Shown piece after piece: positions 15,630 to 23,373 of a stretch of DNA of 56,419 nt. The notes under the pieces are model-generated. The model searched no databases and was not told the DNA's origin. It saw only the letters and a list, made by a program, of their open reading frames with translations. The DNA lies in the NCBI RefSeq assembly GCF_002760245.1, contig NZ_ASCA01000065.1:1-56419 (forward strand). The letters are read 5' to 3'. A program made the translations under genes and the position numbers. The stretch is from Streptococcus suis YS161 (GTDB taxonomy: Bacteria > Bacillota > Bacilli > Lactobacillales > Streptococcaceae). Each line of letters opens with the position of its first letter. The stretch's first letter is position 1.

Positions 15630-17249
15630 TTAATATTTTGGATACCATTTAAGATTTTGTACAGCTTCTTCCATATCTCCTTCGACTTGCGCTAAACCTT
15701 GTTCTTGAGCTTTTTTGGCAACAGCGTTTGCCACGTTGATAGAGAATTCAGTCAAGCGAGAAACAGGAGGAAGCACTGGAGCTCCGGGCTTGCCATTATC
15801 CACCAAACCACTGAGTGAGCGTGCTGCAGCGCCAATCATTTGGTCGGTCAATAGTTTTGCCTTAGAAGCCATGACGCCAAGACCAAGACCTGGATAGATT
15901 AAGGCGTTATTGGCTTGACCAATTTGATAGGTGACTCCATTGTAGTTGATGTCATTTGACGGGATACCGGTTGCCACAAAGGCCTTTCCGTCTGACCACT
16001 TAATTAAGTCCTCAGCAGTTGCCTCGGCCAGCTTAGTCGGATTGCTGAGAGGGAAAATAATAGGATGCTCGGTAAACTTACACATGTCCTCAACAATTTC
16101 TTGAGTAAAGGTATTTGGTTGTGTTGAAGTACCTACTAAGATAGTTGGTTTGACAGTCTTGACGACGGCAGTGAGGTTTGTGAGTTCCTCACTATTTTCA
16201 AATTCAGAGCGTTTGCGAGCAAATGGTCGTTGCTCCGGAGTCAAATCATCCATGTCATCGAATAACAGACCTTGTTTATCAACCATATAGAAACGGTCGT
16301 AGGCCTCTTCTTCTGATAAACCTTCGTTGATCATTTCAAGGAGGACACGGTGGGCAATGCCAGCACCGGCAGTACCTCCACCAAAGCAGAGGTAACGTTG
16401 ATCAGTTAATGATTCACCAGAAATATCAAGTGCTCCGTAGATACCTGCTAAGGTAATAATTCCTGTACCTTGAATATCGTCGTTAAATGTAGGGATTTTG
16501 TCTTTGTATTTATTTAAGATATTTGCTGCATTACCGCGACCGAAATCTTCCCAATGCAGGTAGAGGTCAGGGAAGAGCTCCAAAGCAGTTTCAACAAATT
16601 GATCAATAAAGCTATAGTAGGCCTCTCCACGAATGCGCTCATGTCGATTGCCAAGATAGAATGGCTGTTCCAAAAGCTCAGGGCGATTGGTACCAGCATC
16701 AATGACAACTGGAAGAACACTAGTAGGATCGATTCCTGCAGCAGCAGTATAAATCATCAATTTGCCGATGGCAATGTCAACCCCTTGTGTGCCCCAATCG
16801 CCAATACCTAGAATTCCTTCTGCGTCAGTGACAACAATCAGACGGACTTTACGGTCTCCTGCAGCATTTTTTAAACTATCTCGAATATCCTCAGGATGTT
16901 CAACAGACAAAAAGGCTGCATATTGAGGGTCTACAAAGAGATCACTGTATTGTTCGATGGACTCAGCAATGACAGGGTCATAAACCACTGGATTGAATTC
17001 TACAATGTGTTGGTTGAAAAGGTAGTAGAAAAGTGTTCGATTGGTATTGAAAATTTCCATCAAGAAATGTCTTTTCTCGATATTAGAATCTTTTCGTTGG
17101 TAGTGTGCATAAGCCTGTGCAGCTTGTTCTTCAATAGTTTGTACATGAGGAGGTAATAGCCCGACTAGTCCAAGCTCCTTACGTTCTTCAAGAGAAAATG
17201 CGGTTCCTTTATTCAAAAAAGGGTCGTTTAAAATATGATGTCCGTTCAT
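15630..17249 (-). CDS. mleS: Malolactic enzyme MleS
   Basis: A 539-residue malic-enzyme-family protein that converts L-malate to L-lactate and CO2 with tightly bound NAD and Mn, raising internal pH. Visible motifs are [20 protein letters not shown] metal-binding segment [22 protein letters not shown], and the NAD fold [18 protein letters not shown]. The overall sequence follows lactococcal and S. mutans malolactic enzyme rather than decarboxylating malic enzyme to pyruvate. The ATG at 17249 has GGAGG six bases upstream; a TTG at 17261 is an unlikely start. It forms an operon with mleP and is divergent from an XRE regulator. Confidence 0.92.
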   Translation of the reverse strand: MNGHHILNDPFLNKGTAFSLEERKELGLVGLLPPHVQTIEEQAAQAYAHYQRKDSNIEKRHFLMEIFNTNRTLFYYLFNQHIVEFNPVVYDPVIAESIEQYSDLFVDPQYAAFLSVEHPEDIRDSLKNAAGDRKVRLIVVTDAEGILGIGDWGTQGVDIAIGKLMIYTAAAGIDPTSVLPVVIDAGTNRPELLEQPFYLGNRHERIRGEAYYSFIDQFVETALELFPDLYLHWEDFGRGNAANILNKYKDKIPTFNDDIQGTGIITLAGIYGALDISGESLTDQRYLCFGGGTAGAGIAHRVLLEMINEGLSEEEAYDRFYMVDKQGLLFDDMDDLTPEQRPFARKRSEFENSEELTNLTAVVKTVKPTILVGTSTQPNTFTQEIVEDMCKFTEHPIIFPLSNPTKLAEATAEDLIKWSDGKAFVATGIPSNDINYNGVTYQIGQANNALIYPGLGLGVMASKAKLLTDQMIGAAARSLSGLVDNGKPGAPVLPPVSRLTEFSINVANAVAKKAQEQGLAQVEGDMEEAVQNLKWYPKY

Positions 17250-17274
17250 AGAGTCCTCCAAATCAATAAGTTGT

Positions 17275-17289
17275 AGTCACTGAGTGACT
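17275..17289. promoter_or_regulatory. Palindrome in the mleS 5' leader
   Basis: AGTCACT-G-AGTGACT is a perfect 7-bp inverted repeat in the roughly 80-base leader between the mleS promoter and its ATG. It may be an operator or a short mRNA hairpin. Confidence 0.35.
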
Positions 17290-17339
17290 GGCGAAAGTTT
17301 ACAATCTAAGTCAATATGTATTAGCTCGATTTACTCTCT

Positions 17340-17368
17340 ATTATAGCATGGAATGGTATCGAAAACAA
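17340..17368 (-). promoter_or_regulatory. mleS-mleP promoter
   Basis: On the minus strand, TTGTTT (17363-17368), 17 bases, then a perfect TATAAT (17340-17345). It overlaps the left inverted-repeat pair of the XRE candidate operator. Confidence 0.6.
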
Positions 17369-17419
17369 TACTAAGTATCATTCAAGAGGTTACTCTGTAT
17401 CATAAAAAACAGTATGATA
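17351..17419. promoter_or_regulatory. Candidate operators in the mleS-XRE spacer
   Basis: There are two inverted repeats built on TATCAT. The first is GAATGGTAT (17351-17359) with GTATCATTC (17375-17383), imperfect and over the mleS promoter. The second is the perfect TATCATA (17398-17404) with TATGATA (17413-17419), which covers the -10 (TATGAT) of the XRE gene. The arrangement fits a divergent regulator controlling both genes. Confidence 0.45.
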
Positions 17420-17427
17420 TAGGTACT

Positions 17428-17781
17428 ATGACAGAAACAAATTATCTCCAAAAATACGTTGCTAAAAAAGTCAAATATCACAGGACCCAACAAGGATTGA
17501 GCCAAGAAAAATTGTCTGAGAAAGCTGGTTTGGGACTCAAGTATGTCAATAATATTGAAAATAAAAATTATAATCTCAGATTGCAGACTTTGGAAAAAGT
17601 GATTGAGGCTTTAGGGATGACCCCAGAGGAGTTTTTTAATTTCTCTAGCCTGGAGGGTAAAACTGAGCCAGATACAAAATTGAGTATCCGACGATTGACA
17701 ATGAAGCTAAAACAATTGCCGAAGGAAAAGCAGGAATCCTTTTTAATGGTTTTTGAAACGATTTTGGATAATTTGGATTAA
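17428..17781 (+). CDS. XRE-family regulator, divergent from mleS
   Basis: A 117-residue protein with an N-terminal Cro/C1-type helix-turn-helix (about 12-67), including LSQEKLSEKAGLGLKYVNNIEN, and a helical C-terminal tail. The frame is open from 17353, but the ATG at 17428 follows the only promoter (TTACTC, 17 bases, TATGAT at 17413) and gives a normal start. That leaves a leader of only a few bases and a weak AGG ribosome site. In S. mutans the malolactic regulator MleR is of the LysR type, so an XRE protein in this position is different. Control of mleS is inferred from the layout. Confidence 0.8.
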   Translation: MTETNYLQKYVAKKVKYHRTQQGLSQEKLSEKAGLGLKYVNNIENKNYNLRLQTLEKVIEALGMTPEEFFNFSSLEGKTEPDTKLSIRRLTMKLKQLPKEKQESFLMVFETILDNLD

Positions 17782-17803
17782 ATAGAATAGATAGTATAAA
17801 AGG

Positions 17804-17839
17804 AATTGAATTCTATATGAAGAGGATTCAATTTTTTTT
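17804..17839 (+). terminator. Terminator after the XRE gene
   Basis: AATTGAATTCT/AGGATTCAATT (one G-U) form an 11-bp stem with a 7-base loop, followed by seven T residues. Confidence 0.85.
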
Positions 17840-17967
17840 GTTCCTTATTAGGAAATAGATGGTATCAGATAAGCAAAATTGACAAATGGGGGAAATCTTT
17901 ATAAAATAAGAAAAAAGTATCTAAAACAATACTTTGTACTATATAAAATCAAAAGAGGGAGGGTACA

Positions 17968-18693
17968 ATGGACAGTTCCTTTACAACATCTGATGGTGCT
18001 AGGATACACTATAGACTATGTGGTTCGGGGTTTCCCATCGTTTTTTTACATGGTAACAATCTGTCGATGGATTATTTTTTGAATCAATTGGAGTTGGCAG
18101 AACATTATCAATTGCTGCTCATTGACAGTAGGGAACAGGGGCAGTCTACTCAAGGTCGAAAGCCTATTTCTTTCCGTCAGATGGCAGAAGATTTAGAAGA
18201 TCTTCTTCAGTACTTAAAGATTGATTCTTGTATCATTGTTGGTCATAGTGATGGCGCCAACCTGGCCCTGCTGTACAGTTATCTTTACCCAGATCGTATC
18301 AAAGGGATAGTTGCAAATGGTGGGAATATTTCTTTTGACGGTCTTTCTTTTCTAACGCAAATTGGGGTTTGGCTGGAGGAAAAAATGTATTCGCTGTTGG
18401 CTCACTTAATTCCGTCTTTAGAGCGCAGAGCGCGTGTTGCTCAACTACTTTTGCAGGATGTTCTTTCTTTTAGTGCTCTTGCTCAGATTTCTTGTCCGTG
18501 TTTAATTCTTTTGGGGCAGTGGGACCTGATTAAGCTTTCTCATAGCCAAGAAATAGTAAAGAATTTGCCATTGGCTGAGATAAAAATTATCAGGAGAACG
18601 GGTCATAATCCAGCAAGACGTAAAATCCAAGAGTTTAATCACATCATCATTCAATTTGTAGAAAGCGTGAGGAAAAAAGGTGAAAAAGGTTAG
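17968..18693 (+). CDS. Alpha/beta-hydrolase
   Basis: A 241-residue alpha/beta-hydrolase fold protein. The nucleophile elbow is GHSDG (serine near residue 91), the oxyanion region is FLHGNN, an acid is available in LLGQWDLI, and the histidine is in RRTGHNPAR. The substrate is unknown; the family includes esterases and peptidases. There is no signal peptide. A GAGGGAGG ribosome site precedes the ATG. The last 14 bases overlap the mprF start, so the two are co-transcribed and possibly coupled. Whether it acts in lipid metabolism with MprF is speculation from context. Confidence 0.82.
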   Translation: MDSSFTTSDGARIHYRLCGSGFPIVFLHGNNLSMDYFLNQLELAEHYQLLLIDSREQGQSTQGRKPISFRQMAEDLEDLLQYLKIDSCIIVGHSDGANLALLYSYLYPDRIKGIVANGGNISFDGLSFLTQIGVWLEEKMYSLLAHLIPSLERRARVAQLLLQDVLSFSALAQISCPCLILLGQWDLIKLSHSQEIVKNLPLAEIKIIRRTGHNPARRKIQEFNHIIIQFVESVRKKGEKG

Positions 18694-21211
18694 TCTATTC
18701 TTACAGCGAAATGCTACAAAAATGAAGTCAATATTCTTCATTGCAGTTTCGCTACTAGTATTTGTTGAATTGAGGAGATTGGTACGCACCATTTCATGGT
18801 CTAGTGTGATTTCTAGTCTTAGTCAGATTAGTTGGTTTCATATTTTTCTGATGGTTATTATTGGACTCTTAGCTATTCTTCCCATGGTAGGCTATGACTT
18901 TATCTTCAATCGGACAATCAATAGTCAGCATTCAAAACGATATATTGCTGAAACCAGTTGGGCAATTAACACCATGAACAACCTAGTAGGTTTTTTAGGG
19001 ATTGTGGATGTAGGCTTGCGGTATTCGTTCTATATTGAAGACGGAAAAGAGTTGGATGGGGTTCAGCAAATCAGCAAAGTTACTCCCTATTTTATGACAG
19101 GTTTGTCTCTGTTGTCAGGTCTTTCCTTGATGTTACTGTATTTTTGGCCAAACCCTAGTTCAGCTTCTCGTTATTGGCCAATTTTAGTAGCGATTGTGGC
19201 TTACTTACCGGTTATTTTATTGATTTCCAGTCAAAAGAAATGGGCGTTTTTTGGTCAATTACCTAAAAGAACTGCAGGGCAACTCATTTTCATTTCTTTT
19301 TTGGAGTGGTCTGCCTTCTTTCTTTCATTTCTGTTTGTCGGTCGGTTGGCTGGTTATTCCGTACCAATTGTTGATCTCTTTCCGATTTTTATCATTGCTC
19401 ACTGTGTGGGAATGATTTCAATGATTCCGGGTGGAATCGGAAGCTTTGATTTAGTGTTGATTTCTGGTCTTGCCAGTGCTGGTTTGCATTCTACAGACGC
19501 AGTTGTCTGGTTGTTGCTGTTCCGACTGGTCTATTATATTCTGCCGTTTCTGATTGGTATTTTTATTTTTTCCAAACAGATGGGTCATCGTCTCAACCAA
19601 CGCTTCTTTGGACTTCCAGAGAAGATAGCGTCTAATATTGTGCATATCGCTGAGATTTGGTCTTTCCGTGCTTTTGGTGTTTTCTTCATATTGTCAGCAC
19701 TTATTCCAGAAAAGACGACTGTTCTCATCTGGCTCAACGCGATTGATCCGATGAGGGGCAAACTAATCTGGCAATTGCCAAGTATTATTCTAGGTTTGCT
19801 ATTCATTATCCTCGCTCGGTTTATTCAAAGGAGAATTCATTCCGCTCTTTCATTTGGTATCTTGCTCATCGCGATAAGTCTGATTTATGTCAATTCCTTG
19901 GATATTTTAGTTGAGACTTCCTTATTTCTTTGTTTACTGTTACTTATCCTTATCGCCCTTCGGAAGCGATTAACGCGATTGTACTTTAGTTATACGTGGG
20001 AAGATTTAACAGTAGATATTAGTTTTGCTAGCTTTTCGTTTCTAATCTTTTTGATACTGGGAGGTCATTCTTTCTGGAAAATCTATCCGATTCATCATCT
20101 TAATCCACTAGATCATACACTGCAATTATTGGGAGTTACCTTTTTATGTGTTCTATTGGTTTATTTAATCATTCGTCTGATTCTTAGATGTTTCAGGGGG
20201 AGACCAGTTGTATTTGGTCAAGCCTTTGAAGTGGAGCGATTTACGAAATTTTTAAAGACTTACGGCGGAGATTCAGATAGTGGTCTGGCCTTTCTGCGAG
20301 ACAAGAGATTATTTTGGTATCAGGTAGAGGGACAAGATAAAGTTGCTTTTCAGTTTGCTCAATTAGATGGGAAATGTGTCGTCATGGGGGAACCTATTGG
20401 GGATAAAAACCACTTTCCACAAGCTATAGAATATTTTCTCAGAGAGGCTGAAGAGCAGAATGTAGATGTTATTTTCTATGAAATAAAACAAGAGACAACC
20501 TTGCTTTTGCATGATCATGGATATGATTTTTTGAAGTTTGGAGAAAGTGCGACAATCCCTTTGGCTGAATTTGGTACAGAGGGAAAATCGGGTAAAAAAT
20601 TCAGGACTAGCTTGAATAAATTGGAAAATCATGGCTACCATTTTGACGTGATTTATCCTCCATATTCGGAAGAAACATTGGACCGTCTGGAGTATATTTC
20701 CAATCAATGGCTTGGTAATCGCCAAGAAAAAGGTTTCTCACTAGGATTTTTTGATAGAGACTACTTACAGTTAGCGCCGATTGCTTTGGTAAGAGGAAAG
20801 GATGATAAAGTCCTTGCATTTGCTACTATTATGCCGTCCTTTCAAGAAAAGGTTGGAACGATTGATCTGATGCGCTATGATAGCGATACAGCTCCAAATG
20901 GGGTAATGGAATACTTGTTTATCAAGATAGCACTCTATTTCAAAGAAGAGGGTAAAGATTATTTTGATATTGGTATGGCCCCTTTGTCGAATGTAGGAAC
21001 TCGTGACCATTCATTTTGGCAAGAAAAAGTGGGGTACCTCATTTATCAGTTTACGAGTCGCTTTTATTCCTTTAGTGGCTTAAGGAAATATAAAGAAAAG
21101 TTTAGACCGGACTGGGAAGCGAAATATATTTCCTATCCACGGTCGACATGGTTAGTTTATGCTATGCTGGTGCTGTTACAGATTGATAATAGGAAGGTAA
21201 AGCCGAAGTAG
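18680..21211 (+). CDS. mprF: Phosphatidylglycerol lysyltransferase/flippase MprF
   Basis: An 843-residue integral membrane protein. The N-terminal ~500 residues hold about a dozen hydrophobic segments (flippase plus synthase membrane region, including MISMIPGGIGSFDLVLI). The C-terminal cytosolic domain (about 530-840, DUF2156 type) transfers lysine from lysyl-tRNA to phosphatidylglycerol; see GKKFRTSLNKLENHGYHF and FATIMPSFQEKVGTIDLMRY. The product lowers the net negative charge and gives resistance to cationic peptides and daptomycin. The start is GTG at 18680, inside the upstream gene; an ATG at 18722 would cut the conserved N-terminus. The length is normal for the family. Confidence 0.93.
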   Translation: MKKVSLFLQRNATKMKSIFFIAVSLLVFVELRRLVRTISWSSVISSLSQISWFHIFLMVIIGLLAILPMVGYDFIFNRTINSQHSKRYIAETSWAINTMNNLVGFLGIVDVGLRYSFYIEDGKELDGVQQISKVTPYFMTGLSLLSGLSLMLLYFWPNPSSASRYWPILVAIVAYLPVILLISSQKKWAFFGQLPKRTAGQLIFISFLEWSAFFLSFLFVGRLAGYSVPIVDLFPIFIIAHCVGMISMIPGGIGSFDLVLISGLASAGLHSTDAVVWLLLFRLVYYILPFLIGIFIFSKQMGHRLNQRFFGLPEKIASNIVHIAEIWSFRAFGVFFILSALIPEKTTVLIWLNAIDPMRGKLIWQLPSIILGLLFIILARFIQRRIHSALSFGILLIAISLIYVNSLDILVETSLFLCLLLLILIALRKRLTRLYFSYTWEDLTVDISFASFSFLIFLILGGHSFWKIYPIHHLNPLDHTLQLLGVTFLCVLLVYLIIRLILRCFRGRPVVFGQAFEVERFTKFLKTYGGDSDSGLAFLRDKRLFWYQVEGQDKVAFQFAQLDGKCVVMGEPIGDKNHFPQAIEYFLREAEEQNVDVIFYEIKQETTLLLHDHGYDFLKFGESATIPLAEFGTEGKSGKKFRTSLNKLENHGYHFDVIYPPYSEETLDRLEYISNQWLGNRQEKGFSLGFFDRDYLQLAPIALVRGKDDKVLAFATIMPSFQEKVGTIDLMRYDSDTAPNGVMEYLFIKIALYFKEEGKDYFDIGMAPLSNVGTRDHSFWQEKVGYLIYQFTSRFYSFSGLRKYKEKFRPDWEAKYISYPRSTWLVYAMLVLLQIDNRKVKPK

Positions 21212-21259
21212 GCTGAGAATGAAATAGTATAGTAGTAAGCCAACTCAATAGATTTTGGC

Positions 21260-21293
21260 TTCCTGTCACAAATGATTTACAGTTCAGATGGTA
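21260..21293 (+). pseudogene. Degraded copy of the galM 3' end
   Basis: This 34-base stretch matches the galM coding end at 14496-14530 at 31 of 35 aligned positions, with one base missing. In galM the matching codons encode FLSQTIYQFRW and the stop; here they would read FLSQMIY before the frame breaks. It lies just after mprF and before a terminator. It looks like the scar of a lost or recombined galM-like gene. Confidence 0.6.
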
Positions 21294-21300
21294 GGGAATT

Positions 21301-21332
21301 GGCTCTAACTCAGGAGTTAGGGCTTTTCTTTT
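21301..21332 (+). terminator. Terminator after mprF
   Basis: GCTCTAACTC/GAGTTAGGGC (one G-U pair) form a tight hairpin followed by TTTTCTTTT. Confidence 0.8.
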
Positions 21333-21389
21333 GCCAAAAATGTGATATAATAAGTCAGTATGCTTATTCAAGCACAAAAGAGGAATCCT

Positions 21390-21644
21390 ATGACAAAAGA
21401 ACAAGAATTTTTAAAAGAATTTGAGGCCTGGGTCAACACTCAGGTCATGGTAAACGAGATGGCGGTTGAAGAAAGTCGTCGTGTCTTGGAAGAAGACAAG
21501 GATGAGCGGGCAGCGGATGCCTATATTCGCTATGAGAGCAAGCTGGATGCCTATCGATTCATTCAAGGGAAATTTGCCAACTACCATGCTGGCAAAGGTT
21601 TTCATGATTTACCAGATGAGTTGTTTGGTCAAAGGCATTATTAA
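21390..21644 (+). CDS. DUF1912 family protein
   Basis: An 84-residue acidic, helical cytosolic protein of the DUF1912 family, which is largely restricted to streptococci; function unknown. It contains FLKEFEAWVNTQVMVNEMA and ends GKGFHDLPDELFGQRHY, the conserved C-terminus of the family. The ATG at 21390 follows AAAGAGGAA; the frame is open further upstream from 21360, but that would start within the likely promoter (TATAAT at 21346-21351). Confidence 0.85.
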   Translation: MTKEQEFLKEFEAWVNTQVMVNEMAVEESRRVLEEDKDERAADAYIRYESKLDAYRFIQGKFANYHAGKGFHDLPDELFGQRHY

Positions 21645-21664
21645 TCAGACGGGAGAGATGAAAA

Positions 21665-22051
21665 ATGGGAAAAAAGAAAGTAAATCGTAAAAAAGTTTTG
21701 AAAAAACAATTAGCAGACTTGAAACGTGCAGGTCGTGTAGGTCTTGAAAGAGCTGCAGAGGTAGTAGAGACAGTTGCTCACAAGGCTGAGACTGTAGTAG
21801 AGCATGCTGTGGAACAAGTGAAAGAAGTTGCAGCAGAAGTGACTTCTTCAGCGACTTCATTGGAAGACTTTTTGGCACTTCCTGAGTTGGAAGGCATTGC
21901 GGCAGCACGTTTGGAAACCTTCTACCAAGCAGGTATTCAATCTGTGGCTGATTTTGCAAACTACACAGAAAAAGAGCTCTTGGCCCTTAAAGGTATTGGG
22001 CCAGCTACCATCAAGCAGTTGACGGAAAAAGGGATTGACTTGAAAGCTTAA
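21665..22051 (+). CDS. Helix-hairpin-helix domain protein
   Basis: A 128-residue protein. The first ~25 residues are very basic (MGKKKVNRKKVLKKQLADLK), the middle (about 28-62) is an alanine/valine/glutamate-rich helix with coiled-coil character, and the C-terminus (about 68-128) has a helix-hairpin-helix fold (LLALKGIGPATIKQLTEKG). This resembles helical-hairpin DNA-binding modules of the RuvA/topoisomerase type. It follows the DUF1912 gene by 20 bases and is probably in the same transcript. A nucleic-acid-binding role is inferred; no enzyme domain is visible. Confidence 0.75.
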   Translation: MGKKKVNRKKVLKKQLADLKRAGRVGLERAAEVVETVAHKAETVVEHAVEQVKEVAAEVTSSATSLEDFLALPELEGIAAARLETFYQAGIQSVADFANYTEKELLALKGIGPATIKQLTEKGIDLKA

Positions 22052-22056
22052 ATCCC

Positions 22057-22085
22057 TTGCTTTTCAAGGTACAATTTGTTACAAT
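22057..22085 (+). promoter_or_regulatory. Promoter of the valS T-box transcript
   Basis: TTGCTT (22057-22062), 17 bases, then TACAAT (22080-22085). It places the transcript start at about 22092, just before the T-box leader. Confidence 0.5.
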
Positions 22086-22091
22086 AAAGCC

Positions 22092-22280
22092 ATTCAGAGG
22101 TGTTTTGAGCCCCATTTGTCACAGGAAGCGGTGGTACTGAGAAATCCGCACAAATGTCAAAACTGGTTGCTGATGATGTGAATCGAATAAACAAAGTGCA
22201 GATATTTATAATCTATCTGAACAAGGGTGGTACCGCGGAATAACTTCGTCCCTGTCTAGCAAGTCTAGGCAGGGATTTTC
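22092..22280 (+). promoter_or_regulatory. T-box riboswitch (valine type)
   Basis: The conserved T-box AGGGTGGTACCGCG lies at 22225-22238, followed by the terminator hairpin CCCTGTCTAG/CTAGGCAGGG (22250-22274) and a T-rich run. A long stem I precedes them, with nested pairs such as CATTTGT/ACAAATG and GCGG/CCGC. A GTC at 22156-22158 followed by A is a candidate valine specifier codon. Uncharged tRNA-Val would stabilise the antiterminator and allow reading into the VOC gene, the kinase-like gene and valS. The specifier choice rests on a hand fold. Confidence 0.85.
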
Positions 22281-22297
22281 ATTTGGAAAGGAGAAAT

Positions 22298-22687
22298 ATG
22301 CTACATCATGTTGAAATCTATGTTTCAAACCTTGAAACCTCGCGTGCATTTTACGATTTTTTCCTGACCAAGCTAGGCTACTCGCTCTATCAGGAGTGGG
22401 AGGAAGGGCTATCTTATAAAAAAGCAGAGCAATACCTGGTCTTTGTCCAAACGCCACAGGATTTCCTAGAGGCAGGCTATCACCGTTGCCGAACAGGTCT
22501 CAATCATTTAGCCTTTCATGCGGGAACACCAGATGACATTGACCAATGGCGGAAGGAATTGTTGACCAGACGAGTCAAAGTCCTCTACGATGACCGCTAT
22601 CCCCACGCAGGAGGATCAGATCACTATGCCCTCTATTTAGAAAATCCAGATGGGATAAAGATAGAGTTGGTGGGGGAGGCAAGATGA
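22298..22687 (+). CDS. VOC-family (glyoxalase/dioxygenase superfamily) protein
   Basis: A 129-residue protein with a vicinal-oxygen-chelate fold made of two beta-alpha-beta-beta-beta modules. Potential metal ligands are His in MLHHVEIYVS at the start, His in GLNHLAFH in the middle and Glu in DGIKIELVGE at the end. The substrate is unknown. AAAGGAG lies five bases before the ATG, directly after the T-box terminator, so it is the first gene controlled by the valine T-box. Its stop overlaps the next start by four bases (ATGA). Confidence 0.85.
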   Translation: MLHHVEIYVSNLETSRAFYDFFLTKLGYSLYQEWEEGLSYKKAEQYLVFVQTPQDFLEAGYHRCRTGLNHLAFHAGTPDDIDQWRKELLTRRVKVLYDDRYPHAGGSDHYALYLENPDGIKIELVGEAR

Positions 22688-23259
22688 ATCTAATTATTAT
22701 TGGAGCACAAGCTTCTGGCAAGATGACCGTTGGGCAGGAAGTTGCGAAATTGACAGTGATGACCCTCTTTCATAATCACGATTCGATTGATTTTAGCCTA
22801 CGTTTTATTCCTGAATTTTCTGAGGATATGTTTGACCTCAATACACGTATAACATTTGCTGTTTATGATGTGTTTGCTAGGTCAGGCCGCCCACTAATCG
22901 GAACTGCCTTGATTAATTTTAAAAATCTCATAGAGGTTCAATTCCTTACAACTGTTCAGACGATTTTTCATCATCATGGTCAGGAAATTTTATTTGTTGA
23001 GTTGGAAACTGCTTTGGAAGAACGTCTGCGGCGTAATCGGACAGAAAATCGACTGACCCATAAACCTTTGAAACGACACATTGAAGTTTCGGAGGCTGAG
23101 ATTCTTTCTACAGCTGCTACATGTCAATATACCTCATTAGGCATTCCAGAGGGCATTCAGCATTATCTCAAAATTAATAATACTCATCTTTCTGCCAATG
23201 ACGTAGCTCAACTGATTATCCAAAAAATGGAGGAGCTTGAGCAAGAACAAACGAAATAG
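22684..23259 (+). CDS. P-loop kinase-like/AAA protein
   Basis: A 191-residue protein with a Walker A motif near the start (IIGAQASGKMTVG) and a plausible lid arginine region (ERLRRNRTENRLTHKP, about 117-132). It resembles small shikimate/nucleotide-kinase-like P-loop proteins whose substrate is not known. It overlaps the VOC gene by four bases and ends 114 bases before valS. The position inside a valine T-box transcript hints at a link with translation or amino-acid supply, but nothing in the sequence proves it. Confidence 0.75.
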   Translation: MNLIIIGAQASGKMTVGQEVAKLTVMTLFHNHDSIDFSLRFIPEFSEDMFDLNTRITFAVYDVFARSGRPLIGTALINFKNLIEVQFLTTVQTIFHHHGQEILFVELETALEERLRRNRTENRLTHKPLKRHIEVSEAEILSTAATCQYTSLGIPEGIQHYLKINNTHLSANDVAQLIIQKMEELEQEQTK

Positions 23260-23373
23260 CCAGCCCAAGGGACTGACTATTTCTAGGAGATTATATGAAA
23301 AAGAATTGGGCTATTTCTAGCTTGAGGATAGTATAAACTAATTTTCTTAAAGAATACTAAAGGAGAAAAAATA

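Noticed and set aside
17879-18082. A 67-residue open frame just before and into the hydrolase gene
   Set aside because: The alpha/beta-hydrolase frame with the GGGAGG ribosome site explains the region.
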